Below, one piece after another: positions 54,322 to 63,306 of a stretch of 64,000 nucleotides of DNA. Position numbers and translations under genes: made by a program. Below the pieces are notes generated by a model, which searched no databases, was not told where the DNA came from, and saw nothing but the letters and a program-made list of their open reading frames with translations. Each line of letters starts with the position of its first letter. Position 1 is the first letter of the stretch. This DNA comes from CAYXLI01 sp964464925. GTDB taxonomy: Bacteria; Acidobacteriota; Terriglobia; Bryobacterales; Bryobacteraceae. Where the stretch lies: positions 1-64,000 of the forward strand of contig CAYXLI010000011.1 in the NCBI GenBank assembly GCA_964464925.1, read 5' to 3'.

Positions 54322-55728
54322 TTAGTGAGCACCTCCGTGGATTGGCATTTCGTTGTGGGCGTGCTGATGCTCGCTCGACATCATGCCCTTCACTTCCGAA
54401 ACTGCGATCATCGGCAGGAATCGGAGGAACAGTAAGAAGAGAGTCAGGAACAGTCCAAACGTTCCGATGAACGTGCAGATGTCTACATATGTCGGGCGGA
54501 AATAACCCCAGCTCGAGGGCAGGAAGTCGCGGTGCAGCGATGTCGCGATAATCACGAAGCGCTCGTACCACATACCGATATTCACTACGATCGAGATGAA
54601 GAACATGAACGGGATGTTGGTACGCAGCTTCTTGAACCAGAAGAACTGCGGTGAGATTACGTTGCAGCTCACCATGATCCAGTAAGCCCACCAGTAAGGA
54701 CCGAACGCGCGATTCATGAAGATGAAGCGCTCATACGGATTGCCGGAGTACCAGGCGATGAAGAACTCCGTGGCGTAAGCGTAACCGACGACCGTTCCGG
54801 TGGCGAGCATGATCTTGCACATGTTCTCCAGGTGCCGCATGGTCACCAGATGCTCGACGTGATACACCCAGCGAGCAATGACCATGAGCGTGACCACCAT
54901 GGCGAATCCGGAGAAGATAGCGCCGGCGACAAAGTATGGCGGGAAGATCGTGGTGTGCCAGCCGGGAATGACCGACGTAGCGAAGTCGAAGGACACGATC
55001 GTGTGTACCGAGAGCACTAGAGGCGTCGAAATGGCGGCGAGAATCATGTAGGCCGCCTCATAGTTGCGCCAGTGCCGGGCAGAGCCGCGCCAGCCGAGGC
55101 TCAGAACACCATAAACCTTCTGACGGATACCGGTGGCGCGATCGCGGATTGTCGCAAGATCGGGCACCAGGCCGACAAACCAGAAGAGAGCCGATACCGT
55201 ACCGTATGTGCTGACCGCAAATACGTCCCACATCAGCGGGCTGCGGAAGTTTTGCCACATATTCAGGTCGGTGTTCGGCATAGGGAACAGCCAGTACGCG
55301 GCACGCCACGGGCGGCCGGTGTGGAACAACGGGTAAATGGCGGCGCAGGCTACGGCGAACAGTGTCATCGCTTCGGCGAAGCGGTTGATCGATGTTCTCC
55401 ACTTCTGCCGGAAAAGGAACAGAATGGCCGAGATCAGCGTACCGGCGTGGCCGATACCGATCCAGAACACGAAGTTTGTGATGTCCCAGCCCCAGGCAAC
55501 CGGTTGGTTGTTGCCCCAGACGCCGATGCCGTTGTACACCAGCCAGGCCAGCATCAGCCCCATCATTCCCAGGATGCTGCCGGTAATGGAGATCGCAATC
55601 CACCAATTGCGGTGGAACGGGACTTCCACGATCCGGCTGACCGTAGTGGTAACGTCGTGCAGCGTTGGGCTGCCGGTTACCAGTTGCGGTTTAACGTCGG
55701 GATCTCGCTGAACCATCAGATCAGCCAT
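54322..55728 (-). CDS. actC: Alternative complex III quinone-binding membrane subunit ActC
   Basis: A 468-residue NrfD/PsrC-like protein with about ten membrane segments. It shows WWIAISITGSILGMMGLMLAW, FVFWIGIGHAGTLISA, the YPLFHTGRPWRAAYWLFP region and SGFAMVVTLMVIARW, the quinol-site patterns of the family. It is the main membrane anchor of ActB. It overlaps actB by 8 nt at the start. Confidence 0.93.
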   Translation of the reverse strand: MADLMVQRDPDVKPQLVTGSPTLHDVTTTVSRIVEVPFHRNWWIAISITGSILGMMGLMLAWLVYNGIGVWGNNQPVAWGWDITNFVFWIGIGHAGTLISAILFLFRQKWRTSINRFAEAMTLFAVACAAIYPLFHTGRPWRAAYWLFPMPNTDLNMWQNFRSPLMWDVFAVSTYGTVSALFWFVGLVPDLATIRDRATGIRQKVYGVLSLGWRGSARHWRNYEAAYMILAAISTPLVLSVHTIVSFDFATSVIPGWHTTIFPPYFVAGAIFSGFAMVVTLMVIARWVYHVEHLVTMRHLENMCKIMLATGTVVGYAYATEFFIAWYSGNPYERFIFMNRAFGPYWWAYWIMVSCNVISPQFFWFKKLRTNIPFMFFISIVVNIGMWYERFVIIATSLHRDFLPSSWGYFRPTYVDICTFIGTFGLFLTLFLLFLRFLPMIAVSEVKGMMSSEHQHAHNEMPIHGGAH

Positions 55729-58726
55729 GATGAGCCTCCAGCTCCGGGTTGGTATTTCGAATCTTGGCCAGGTAAGTGGTGCGCGGGCGCGTATTCAGCT
55801 CCTCGAGGATGCCGTAGTTGCGCTCCTGCTTTTTCAGCTTGGCCACCCGGCTGTTCGGATCGTTGACGTTGCCGAAGACGATTGCTTCCGCCGGGCAGGT
55901 CTGCTGGCACGCGGTCTGGATTTCTCCGTCCTTGATTTCGCGGCGGCCTTCCACCTTGGCCTTGATCTTGGCTTCCTGGATGCGCTGTACGCAGTAGGTG
56001 CATTTTTCCATGACACCGCGCATGCGAACGCTGACATCCGGGTTGAACTTCATCTTTTCGACATCCGGCGTGCCATAGTGCCACGCGAGGAAGTTGAAGC
56101 GGCGAACCTTGTAAGGGCAGTTATTCGAGCAGTAGCGGGTTCCGACGCAGCGATTGTACGCCATCTCGTTCAACCCCTCAGGGCTGTGCGCCGTCGCGGC
56201 AACCGGGCAGACATTTTCGCAGGGTGCGTTCTCGCACTGCATGCAAGGCAGAGGCTGCATAACCGCTGTCGCCTCCTCGTCATCGCCCTTGTAATAACGG
56301 TCGATGCGGATCCAGTGCATCTCACGCCCGCGGGCTACTTCCTTTTTGCCCACGATCGGGATGTTGTTTTCGCTCTGGCACGCGATGACACAGGAGTTGC
56401 AGCCGATGCACGTATTCAGGTCGATCGACATGCCCCACTGGTAACCCTTGCTGTAATCGTGGTTGCCGTAGATGGAGAACATTTCGGGCTGCTCCACCAT
56501 CTCCTGAATAACTTTCGGTTCCTTCTTGAACTCTTCGAGTGACGTCTCGCGCACCAGGATACCGGCGCGACGCTTGGTTTCCGGATTGCCGAGATCGTTG
56601 ATCGGGTAGTGTTCCTGGGTCTGCACCAGTTCATAGGTGCCGCTACCCTTGCGCACGTTGAAGGACCCGAAGTGGAACGCGTCCGTGGTCCGGATGCGAT
56701 ACGCATTGAAGCCAACGCCCTTGCCAACCCGGCCAACCTTGGTACGGCCGTAGCCGATCGGAATAGTAATGGAATCGTTCGCAAGGCCGGGTTGCAGCAG
56801 AACCGGAATCTCCAGCGTCTTGCCGTTACGCTCGATCACGAGCATGTCGCCCTGATCAACACCCAACTTCTTCGCCGTGGCCGGACCGACCCAGGCCGCG
56901 TTGTCCCAGGTCAGCTTGGTCATCGGATCAGGCAGTTCCTGCAGCCATCCGTTATTCGCGAAACGGCCATCGAAAATCTTGTGGTCGCGCGTGAAGACGA
57001 CTTCGATTCCCTGCCCGGGATTCGTACCCTGGAGAGCCGCATTCACACGGTTCGCATCCACGCTCGGCTTCACTTCCGTATACGTGGTGTTCGGAACGGT
57101 GCCGTCGTGCAGCGCCTTCTTCCAGGCCTTCTCATTGGCACCGAGTTTGGCGAGCCAGAAGTTTCGAACGATGTCGTAGGATCGCTGGTCCTTATACCCG
57201 AAAACCTGCGCGAGTACTTCGGCCTGCGTCCTGCCGCCATACAGCGGCTGAATCATCGGCTGTTGAATGGTGGCTGTGCCGTCCGTAGCGGCTACGTCGC
57301 CCCAGGATTCCAGGAAGTGCGCTTCCGGAAGCGCCCACTTCGAAAGCGCCGCCGTCTCGTCGACCTCAAGGCCGACGTACACAGTATTGGAAGCTTTCTT
57401 GATGTTATCCGTCAGATCCAGATCCGCCGGGGCTGTGAACGCCGGATTGCCCCCGAGAACGACCAGATGGGAGACCTTACCGCCCGACAACTCGCCGGCG
57501 AGTTCCTTCAGAGCGTCCAACTGCGGCTTGGGATTTGCATTCGGCGACTTGTAATACGCCACCGTAGTGCCCACATTGCCGAGCGCCTGATTGAGGAGGT
57601 GCGCCAGGGCCTGCACGGCCGCTGGTTGGCGTCCACCGGCCACCACCAGGCAATTGCCGCGGTGGGCATCGAGATCTTTCGCAATCGAGCTCAGCAGTTC
57701 GCCGCGCTTCGATCCTTCCTGCTTGCCGAATTCCTTCAGCGAATTCCCGCCGACTTTCAACAATGCAGCGAGGTCCGCCGCAAACTCCTTCACGTCGCTG
57801 GATCGAAGCCGCAGACGGTGATCCGCCACCGAACCTGTGATCGAGAACGTGCTCTCCACCACATACAGACGGCTCATCTCCCCTTCCGGACCTGCCAGAC
57901 GGCGCCCACGCGTGAACTCCTTTGCGGCCAGAACCGTGTTCGAATCGGCCCCGAGGAAGTCACAATCGAGCGAAACAATGACCTTCGCTTTGTCCAGACG
58001 ATACCGCGGCGTGATGTTCTGCCCGAAAGCAAGCTGCATGCCCGCAGCCGAGTCCATCGCTGGTACCGCGTCGTACTCCACCCACTTCGCCTTTGGGAAC
58101 TTGGAGAGAATGGAATCGCGCACGGCCATCAGTGACGGCGAGATCACGGATTCGCTCAGGAACCGGAGACTGTCGCCTTGGCCTAGCTTTGCAGCACTGA
58201 ATGCGTCCTTGGCATACGCGCCAAACGCATCCCAAGTCGAACTATTGCCGTCCTGCAGAACCATGGTCGCGCGGTCGGGATCGTACAGGCCCAAAATCGC
58301 GGCCTGCTGGTAGTGGTTTGCGGCTCCGAGACTATAAGGATGTTCGGGGTTGCCTTCCACTTTCGTCGGACGGCCGTCATTCACCTCGACAAGCAAACCC
58401 TGCGCAGCGCCGCCGATGTTGATGCCGGTCGCGTAGAACCAGGCACGCCCCGGTACGTAGTCTTCCACGCCCTTCACGTTCGGCAGGATATGCTCTACCG
58501 GACGGCGGCAGGCCGTTAAGCCAGCCAACCCGAACGAAGCGGCCATCAGCTTCAGCACATTGCGGCGGGAGGCGCCGTCCATCTGCATATCGTCCGCAGT
58601 GGCCGGAAACTCACGATGGACCCAGTCGTTGAACTGCGCCGTGTTGGCGAGTTCGTTCAGACTGCGCCAATACTTCTTTCCAGTCGCTTTGATCGTCTGT
58701 ATCTGAACCATTTTAGAGTCGCTCAT
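55721..58726 (-). CDS. actB: Alternative complex III Fe-S/molybdopterin-like subunit ActB
   Basis: A protein of about 1001 residues with two fused parts. The first 700 residues are related to molybdopterin oxidoreductases, with a twin-arginine-like stretch (SRRNVLKLMAASFGLAG near residue 55). The last 250 residues hold a four-cluster ferredoxin-like domain with CIGCNSCVIACQSENNIP, CMQCENAPCENVCPV, CVGTRYCSNNCPYKVRRFN and CTYCVQRIQEAK. In characterised ActB the cofactor site is lost, so it acts as an electron-relay platform. I prefer ATG 58726 (ATGA overlap with the actA stop) over GTG 58735. Confidence 0.94.
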   Translation of the reverse strand: MSDSKMVQIQTIKATGKKYWRSLNELANTAQFNDWVHREFPATADDMQMDGASRRNVLKLMAASFGLAGLTACRRPVEHILPNVKGVEDYVPGRAWFYATGINIGGAAQGLLVEVNDGRPTKVEGNPEHPYSLGAANHYQQAAILGLYDPDRATMVLQDGNSSTWDAFGAYAKDAFSAAKLGQGDSLRFLSESVISPSLMAVRDSILSKFPKAKWVEYDAVPAMDSAAGMQLAFGQNITPRYRLDKAKVIVSLDCDFLGADSNTVLAAKEFTRGRRLAGPEGEMSRLYVVESTFSITGSVADHRLRLRSSDVKEFAADLAALLKVGGNSLKEFGKQEGSKRGELLSSIAKDLDAHRGNCLVVAGGRQPAAVQALAHLLNQALGNVGTTVAYYKSPNANPKPQLDALKELAGELSGGKVSHLVVLGGNPAFTAPADLDLTDNIKKASNTVYVGLEVDETAALSKWALPEAHFLESWGDVAATDGTATIQQPMIQPLYGGRTQAEVLAQVFGYKDQRSYDIVRNFWLAKLGANEKAWKKALHDGTVPNTTYTEVKPSVDANRVNAALQGTNPGQGIEVVFTRDHKIFDGRFANNGWLQELPDPMTKLTWDNAAWVGPATAKKLGVDQGDMLVIERNGKTLEIPVLLQPGLANDSITIPIGYGRTKVGRVGKGVGFNAYRIRTTDAFHFGSFNVRKGSGTYELVQTQEHYPINDLGNPETKRRAGILVRETSLEEFKKEPKVIQEMVEQPEMFSIYGNHDYSKGYQWGMSIDLNTCIGCNSCVIACQSENNIPIVGKKEVARGREMHWIRIDRYYKGDDEEATAVMQPLPCMQCENAPCENVCPVAATAHSPEGLNEMAYNRCVGTRYCSNNCPYKVRRFNFLAWHYGTPDVEKMKFNPDVSVRMRGVMEKCTYCVQRIQEAKIKAKVEGRREIKDGEIQTACQQTCPAEAIVFGNVNDPNSRVAKLKKQERNYGILEELNTRPRTTYLAKIRNTNPELEAHHG

Positions 58727-59370
58727 CGGTGACACCCGGAGCAGTTCTGAGGGGGATTGATATGTTTCGCCGCCACGATCTCACGTCCGATCTCGACGGG
58801 GTCGCGGTCCGGCACCCAGCCCAGCTTCGTCACAAACTCGACGGGGCGAATGTTCGGAGCCGGGTCGCGATGACAATTTACGCACCAGGCCATGTTCAGG
58901 GGCTGTACCTGTTTCACTTCGACCATCTGATCGATACGGCCGTGGCAGCTCACGCAGCTTACGCCCGCGTTCACGTGCGCCGAATGATTGAAGTACACGT
59001 AGTCGGGAAGCTTGTGGATCTTCACCCAGGGGATTGACTCGCCGGTCGCGTAGCTCTCGCGGACTTTCTGCAGGCGCTCACTCTGTGGCTTGATGCGCAC
59101 GTGGCAGTTCATGCAGACCTCTGTGGTGGGGATGGCCGCATAGCCCGCCTTTTCTACCGTGTAGTGGCAATAGCGGCAGTCCATGCCCATGTTGCCGGCG
59201 TGCAACTTGTGGCTGTACGGAACAGGCTGAACGGGTTGATATCCGGTGTCAATCACCCGTGGATGCGAGAGGTACGCGTAGGCGCCGATGCCGCTAAGCA
59301 CCAGAAGCCCCACGATTCCCCCGCCGATTTTGACATACTTGTCGATATCTCTCGGGAAAATTGCTGCCAT
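58723..59370 (-). CDS. actA: Alternative complex III pentahaem cytochrome c subunit ActA
   Basis: A 215-residue protein with one membrane anchor near the N-terminus (IGGGIVGLLVLSGIGAYAYL) and five CxxCH haem sites: CRYCH, CMNCH, CVSCH, CVNCH and CSGCH. ActA in the characterised complex is pentahaem, so the count matches. It carries electrons inside the complex on the periplasmic face. It is the first gene of a twelve-gene operon of about 12.6 kb on the minus strand. An inverted repeat upstream is described separately. Confidence 0.93.
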   Translation of the reverse strand: MAAIFPRDIDKYVKIGGGIVGLLVLSGIGAYAYLSHPRVIDTGYQPVQPVPYSHKLHAGNMGMDCRYCHYTVEKAGYAAIPTTEVCMNCHVRIKPQSERLQKVRESYATGESIPWVKIHKLPDYVYFNHSAHVNAGVSCVSCHGRIDQMVEVKQVQPLNMAWCVNCHRDPAPNIRPVEFVTKLGWVPDRDPVEIGREIVAAKHINPPQNCSGCHR

Positions 59371-59433
59371 GCTGTCTCTTGTCTACACTCCGCGCCGCTC
59401 GGTTGGGAACTGAACTCCTGCTAAGGGCTAATA

Positions 59434-59477
59434 TTTTTCTACCATAGCAGTACTTTGTTCCGCAATCGGTAGAAAAA
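59434..59477. promoter_or_regulatory. Inverted repeat upstream of actA
   Basis: TTTTTCTACC (59434-59443) and GGTAGAAAAA (59468-59477) form an exact 10-bp inverted repeat with a 24-bp spacer, in the 136-bp gap between actA and the LuxR-type regulator gene. This is the likely promoter region of the respiratory operon, so the repeat is a candidate operator or a hairpin in the leader. I cannot assign a binding protein. Confidence 0.45.
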
Positions 59478-59506
59478 TTCTTGTTGAACCGTAGCGGGTG
59501 AGGGCC

Positions 59507-60148
59507 CTACCCTATCACTTTTTGCTGTTCCACAGCGAGCCGAATCAGGTGCCCGCGCGTGCGGACGCCCATCTTTTCGAACAGCCGCTGGAGTGTGGCC
59601 TTCACGGCGGCTTCGGAGATACCCAGATGTTCTCCAATCTGCTTGTTTGTGCAACCCTCAACAAGCCAGCGGAGTGTGGCATGCTCCCGATGGGTGAGCA
59701 CAGGAACCGAATTGGGGCGCCCGCCACCCCCTAGATTTGAAAGGACTAGGCGCAGGAAGGGCTGATCGAGCCACTTCCCTTCCGTAGCTATCGTCCGTAT
59801 CGCTTCCAGAAGGTCTTCGACCGAGTTCCGCTTCAGGAAGAGCCCTGAAACCCCGTGACGCAGGAACCAGACCGCATCCAACTGTGGCATTCCCGCCGTC
59901 ATCACGAGAAAACGGCATTTCAGTTCCTTTGCCGCGGAACTCTCCACGAGCGCTTGGGCCACCTCTCCGAGCGCGTCTGCGTCCAGGATCACTATATTGA
60001 CAGGATTGTCCGTAATCGCCTGCAAAGCATCCGCCGGCGCGCCGTTGCCCACAATCTCGAAATCTGCTTGCGTCGCGAGGTTGGCAGCCAGGCTCTCGCG
60101 CAGGATCCGATCCTCGCCGGCTACGTAGATGCGAATGCGATTACGCAA
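59507..60148 (-). CDS. LuxR/NarL-type response regulator
   Basis: A 213-residue regulator: a receiver domain (phosphorylated Asp in NIVILDADAL, acidic pair in VAGEDRIL, Lys in GLFLKRNS) and a C-terminal LuxR helix-turn-helix (LTHREHATLRWLVEGCTNKQIGEHLGISEAAVKATLQRLFEKMG). I place the start at TTG 60148 because GAGGGAG lies 6 nt upstream and the receiver domain begins at once; an ATG at 60211 would add an unmatched extension. It is upstream of the act operon and divergent from the Rieske gene, so it could regulate either. Confidence 0.88.
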   Translation of the reverse strand: MRNRIRIYVAGEDRILRESLAANLATQADFEIVGNGAPADALQAITDNPVNIVILDADALGEVAQALVESSAAKELKCRFLVMTAGMPQLDAVWFLRHGVSGLFLKRNSVEDLLEAIRTIATEGKWLDQPFLRLVLSNLGGGGRPNSVPVLTHREHATLRWLVEGCTNKQIGEHLGISEAAVKATLQRLFEKMGVRTRGHLIRLAVEQQKVIG

Positions 60149-60228
60149 TGTAATCTCCCTCAACTTAGGTAGCAGGTCCAGAAGATCTGTTCCATAGACT
60201 GCAAGTTTCAATTTATGTACTGCAACCG

Positions 60229-60244
60229 TGAACCTACAGGTTCA
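60229..60244. promoter_or_regulatory. Palindrome TGAACCT-AC-AGGTTCA
   Basis: An exact 7-bp inverted repeat with a 2-bp spacer in the 151-bp gap between the LuxR-type regulator and the DUF2231-Rieske gene. Dimeric regulators bind sites of this type. Association with the adjacent regulator is inferred from location. Confidence 0.45.
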
Positions 60245-60299
60245 TCTCGCATAGAACGAACAACTTGGGAGATTCGTACGGTCTATCTAAGGAGGATCT

Positions 60300-61157
60300 A
60301 TGGAAGATCAAGTCGTTCGTCTGATTGACAAGCAGAATTGGCTGGAGCCGGTCGCCGGCACGGTTCAAGGAGCCGTTCAAAAAACCCTACAGACCGCAGG
60401 TTCCGAAGTGCAAGACGCATTACACGGGACGTGGCTCGGCCATCCCTTGCATCCGGCACTCACGGATGTTCCTGTTGGAGCCTGGACGGCAGCGGTAGTG
60501 ATGGACGCGGTGGAAGACTTGAGTGGCCGTTCCGCATTCGGAGATGGTGCCGATGCCGCTATCGCGATCGGGCTCACCGGGGCAGTAGCCGCCGCAGCGG
60601 CCGGCCTCACCGACTGGCAGGCCACAGATGGACGTGCCCGGAAGATTGGTCTCACGCATGGCCTGCTGAATATCGGCGGCGCACTTCTTTATGCCGGTTC
60701 ACTAGCACTGCGGAGACGAGATGAACGCCAGGCAGCGAAGGCACTCTCCACACTCGGATTTCTAGTCATGATGGGGAGCGCCTGGCTTGGCGGCAAGCTC
60801 GTCTATTCGGAGCAGATCGGTGTGGATCATGGCAGGCAGCAACTTCCGGAAGCGTTTACCGCGGTAATGAATGACGCCGATCTGCCGGAGGGAGAGATGC
60901 GGCGCGTGGAGTTAAACGGAGCTCGAATTCTCCTTTCACGGTGCGACGGTGAGGTCCACGCCATCGGGGAAGTCTGCGCACATCTGGGCGGACCGCTTGC
61001 CGACGGGAAGTTGGAGAACTGCCAAGTGACCTGCCCGTGGCACGGATCGACGTTCTCTGTACGCGACGGCAGCGTGGTGCACGGTCCGGCTACCCACCCG
61101 CAACCGGCGCTGGAGACGAGAGTCCATGAGGGCCAGATTGAGGTCCGGCGCGCGTAG
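60300..61157 (+). CDS. DUF2231 membrane domain fused to a Rieske [2Fe-2S] domain
   Basis: A 285-residue protein. The first part is DUF2231, with four membrane segments and the opening GTWLGHPLHPALTDVPVGAWTAA. The last 100 residues are a Rieske domain with both cluster motifs: CAHLGG and CPWHGSTF. Rieske proteins of this ferredoxin-like spacing pass electrons at relatively low potential or sense redox state. The fusion puts the cluster next to a membrane domain, facing the side not resolvable here. GGAGG at 6-nt spacing supports ATG 60300. Position beside the act-cox operon and two regulators suggests a respiratory or redox-sensing role, which is inference. Confidence 0.88.
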   Translation: MEDQVVRLIDKQNWLEPVAGTVQGAVQKTLQTAGSEVQDALHGTWLGHPLHPALTDVPVGAWTAAVVMDAVEDLSGRSAFGDGADAAIAIGLTGAVAAAAAGLTDWQATDGRARKIGLTHGLLNIGGALLYAGSLALRRRDERQAAKALSTLGFLVMMGSAWLGGKLVYSEQIGVDHGRQQLPEAFTAVMNDADLPEGEMRRVELNGARILLSRCDGEVHAIGEVCAHLGGPLADGKLENCQVTCPWHGSTFSVRDGSVVHGPATHPQPALETRVHEGQIEVRRA

Positions 61158-61205
61158 TCAGTTGCCGAAGAGGCGCTCCTGCGATCACAATAGAAGCGCT
61201 CTCTG

Positions 61206-62606
61206 ATGTTCCTGTTTCCGGACCGCCCACCCACTCCGATCCGGCCCGTTCGCGGCCTAGGCAAGCGATTCGGCGATCTACGGGTGCGCCCGAAACTCAT
61301 TGTTCTGCACAATCTGTTTTTCCTGGTTCTCAGCGTGGCTGTCTATGTGGCCATCATTCCGGGGTTCGAGCGTCGCGTCGCCAGTGCCAAGCTGATTGAG
61401 GTCAGCCTGGTGACGCAGATGTTCCTGGAAGACCGCCCAAGTCTGCGATTACCGCAGATGGAAAGCTACGATTTCAGAAAAGGATCGGCTGATGAGCTGA
61501 AAGTTCCACTTGAAGTGCAACAATGGCTCGAAAGCCATCCCAACCAAGTCTGGCAGAACTCACCGTCTTCCGATTATTTATATCGGCTGGACAATGCGGG
61601 CCGGTACCATCGAATCACTCTTCCGAATACGGTGTATGACGCAGTGGTGGAGCGAGCGAAGCTCACATTGTTCCTGGTTCTCGGAGTTGTGTATCTGCTC
61701 GCGGTGGCCCTGCTGGAACTGATTATTATGCCCAGGTACGTCTATCAGCCGATCACGCTGATGCTCGACGCGGATCAGGCCACACAGGCAGGCGACCGTG
61801 AAAACGAATTAATCCCGGAGTCGCTCATCTTAGAAGATGAAATCGGCCAGATCATGCGGTCACGGAATGTGACGGTGCGCGAACTTCGAAAGCAGGAAGA
61901 TGAGCTTGCGCAGACCCTTGCGCACTTGGAAGCCCAGGACCGCCTGGCAAGCCTGGGTTTACTAAGCGCGAGCGTCGCGCACGAGATGAATACACCGCTC
62001 GCGGTACTGCACGGTTCAGTGGAGAAACTCATCGAAACGGTGCGGGAACCGCACGCGCAGGAGCGGCTGCAACGGATGCTCCGTGTGACGCGGCGTCTGC
62101 AGAAGATTAGTGAGGGGCTGCTCGACTTTGCCCGTGTGCGCCGCCAGGAAGTGGGACTCGTTCCCGTAAAAGCGCTGATCCAGGAGGCCTGGAACCTGGT
62201 TGGTATCGATGAGAAAGCTTCTTTGGTATCGTTCGAGAACCGCGTCGACGAAACACACGCCGTGCTTGGGAATACGGATCGCCTGGTACAGGTGTTTGTG
62301 AATTTGCTGCGCAATGCGCTGAATGCCGTCGAACCCGGCGGGTCCATCGTGGCCGACTCTAGGCGCTGCCATCGCGATGGGCAGAATCAGATAGCGATAG
62401 CGATTGAAGATGATGGGCCGGGTATTCCAGCCGATGTTCTACCCGATATTTTCGATGCTTTTGTGAGTAGCCGTCTTGACTCGCGCGGCACCGGTCTTGG
62501 GCTCACGGTAGCGGAGGGGATTGTGCGGCAGCACGAAGGAACTATTACGGCCTCGAATCGCCCGCAGGGCGGGGCGAAGCTGGAGGTTATCCTGCGCGCA
62601 GGTTGA
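61206..62606 (+). CDS. Sensor histidine kinase
   Basis: A 466-residue kinase with two membrane segments (about residues 38-55 and 155-180), a short periplasmic domain of about 100 residues, a linker helix, HisKA with LSASVAHEMNTPLAVLHGSVEKL, and an ATPase domain with N box NLLRNALNAV, G1 DDGPGIPAD, and G2 GTGLGLT. The ATG 61206 start has weak signals upstream. It is followed 65 bp later by the receiver-XRE regulator, which is its natural partner. The signal is unknown, but the neighbouring redox genes make a respiratory cue possible. Confidence 0.9.
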   Translation: MFLFPDRPPTPIRPVRGLGKRFGDLRVRPKLIVLHNLFFLVLSVAVYVAIIPGFERRVASAKLIEVSLVTQMFLEDRPSLRLPQMESYDFRKGSADELKVPLEVQQWLESHPNQVWQNSPSSDYLYRLDNAGRYHRITLPNTVYDAVVERAKLTLFLVLGVVYLLAVALLELIIMPRYVYQPITLMLDADQATQAGDRENELIPESLILEDEIGQIMRSRNVTVRELRKQEDELAQTLAHLEAQDRLASLGLLSASVAHEMNTPLAVLHGSVEKLIETVREPHAQERLQRMLRVTRRLQKISEGLLDFARVRRQEVGLVPVKALIQEAWNLVGIDEKASLVSFENRVDETHAVLGNTDRLVQVFVNLLRNALNAVEPGGSIVADSRRCHRDGQNQIAIAIEDDGPGIPADVLPDIFDAFVSSRLDSRGTGLGLTVAEGIVRQHEGTITASNRPQGGAKLEVILRAG

Positions 62607-62671
62607 GATCGCGTCCGAAGGATCAGCATGAAGCACTCGGAACTCGCATTTGCCATACTGAAAGTTCGCAG

Positions 62672-63268
62672 ATGATCCACATCGCCGTTCTGGACGACGA
62701 CCTAGACTTCCGAACCTATATTGAAGACTTTCTCCGGGATGAGGGCTATAACGTGAGCACGTTCGCCCATCCTGAGGATCTCTTCGTCTCTGCCGGGCAG
62801 CAGCTGCCTGACATCGTGCTGCTGGATATGAAAATGGGGGAGTTCAAAGGTGAAAAAGTCCTCGAGCAGTTGCAGGCGAAGTGGCCGAACCTCTGCGTGA
62901 TTGTGGTGACCGGCTATCCCTCACTCGAGGATATGCGAGCTACTTTCAAAATGAAGGTCTTCGATTACCTGTCGAAGCCTTTTTCGTTATCTCAGCTTCG
63001 GCAGACATTGAAGAATGCGATTGCCGCGTACAATCTGGGGCAAAGCGCACACGACAGGCTGCGGGAGCGGCTCGGGCACCGAATCAAAATGCTGCGCGTC
63101 GAGCGCGACTGGTCATTGAAGGATCTCGCGGCAACAACACACTTGAGCGTGTCGCAGATCAGCTCCATCGAGCGTGGTGCCAATACCCCGAGCATGGAGA
63201 GTCTGCTTGCGATCTGCCGGGCGTTTGATAAAAGGCCGAGTGAGATCCTGGCGTCCATCGACTTCTGA
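62672..63268 (+). CDS. Response regulator with receiver and XRE-type DNA-binding domain
   Basis: A 198-residue regulator. The receiver has DDDLDF, phosphorylated Asp in IVLLDMKMGEFKG, and Lys in DYLSKPFSLSQLR. After a linker (residues 115-135) comes an XRE/Cro-type helix-turn-helix: LGHRIKMLRVERDWSLKDLAATTHLSVSQISSIERGANTPSMESLLAICRAF. Receivers are usually joined to OmpR, LuxR, Fis or LytTR domains; XRE output is uncommon. The start ATG 62672 is chosen because the receiver begins there. Pairs with the kinase at 61206. Confidence 0.9.
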   Translation: MIHIAVLDDDLDFRTYIEDFLRDEGYNVSTFAHPEDLFVSAGQQLPDIVLLDMKMGEFKGEKVLEQLQAKWPNLCVIVVTGYPSLEDMRATFKMKVFDYLSKPFSLSQLRQTLKNAIAAYNLGQSAHDRLRERLGHRIKMLRVERDWSLKDLAATTHLSVSQISSIERGANTPSMESLLAICRAFDKRPSEILASIDF

Positions 63269-63306
63269 GCCACATTAATCCACTGCAGTTTGCGGCGCGG
63301 AGTCAG

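Noticed and set aside
56609..58135. 508-codon ORF antisense to actB
   Set aside because: Shadow frame; the opposite strand encodes all Fe-S motifs of ActB.
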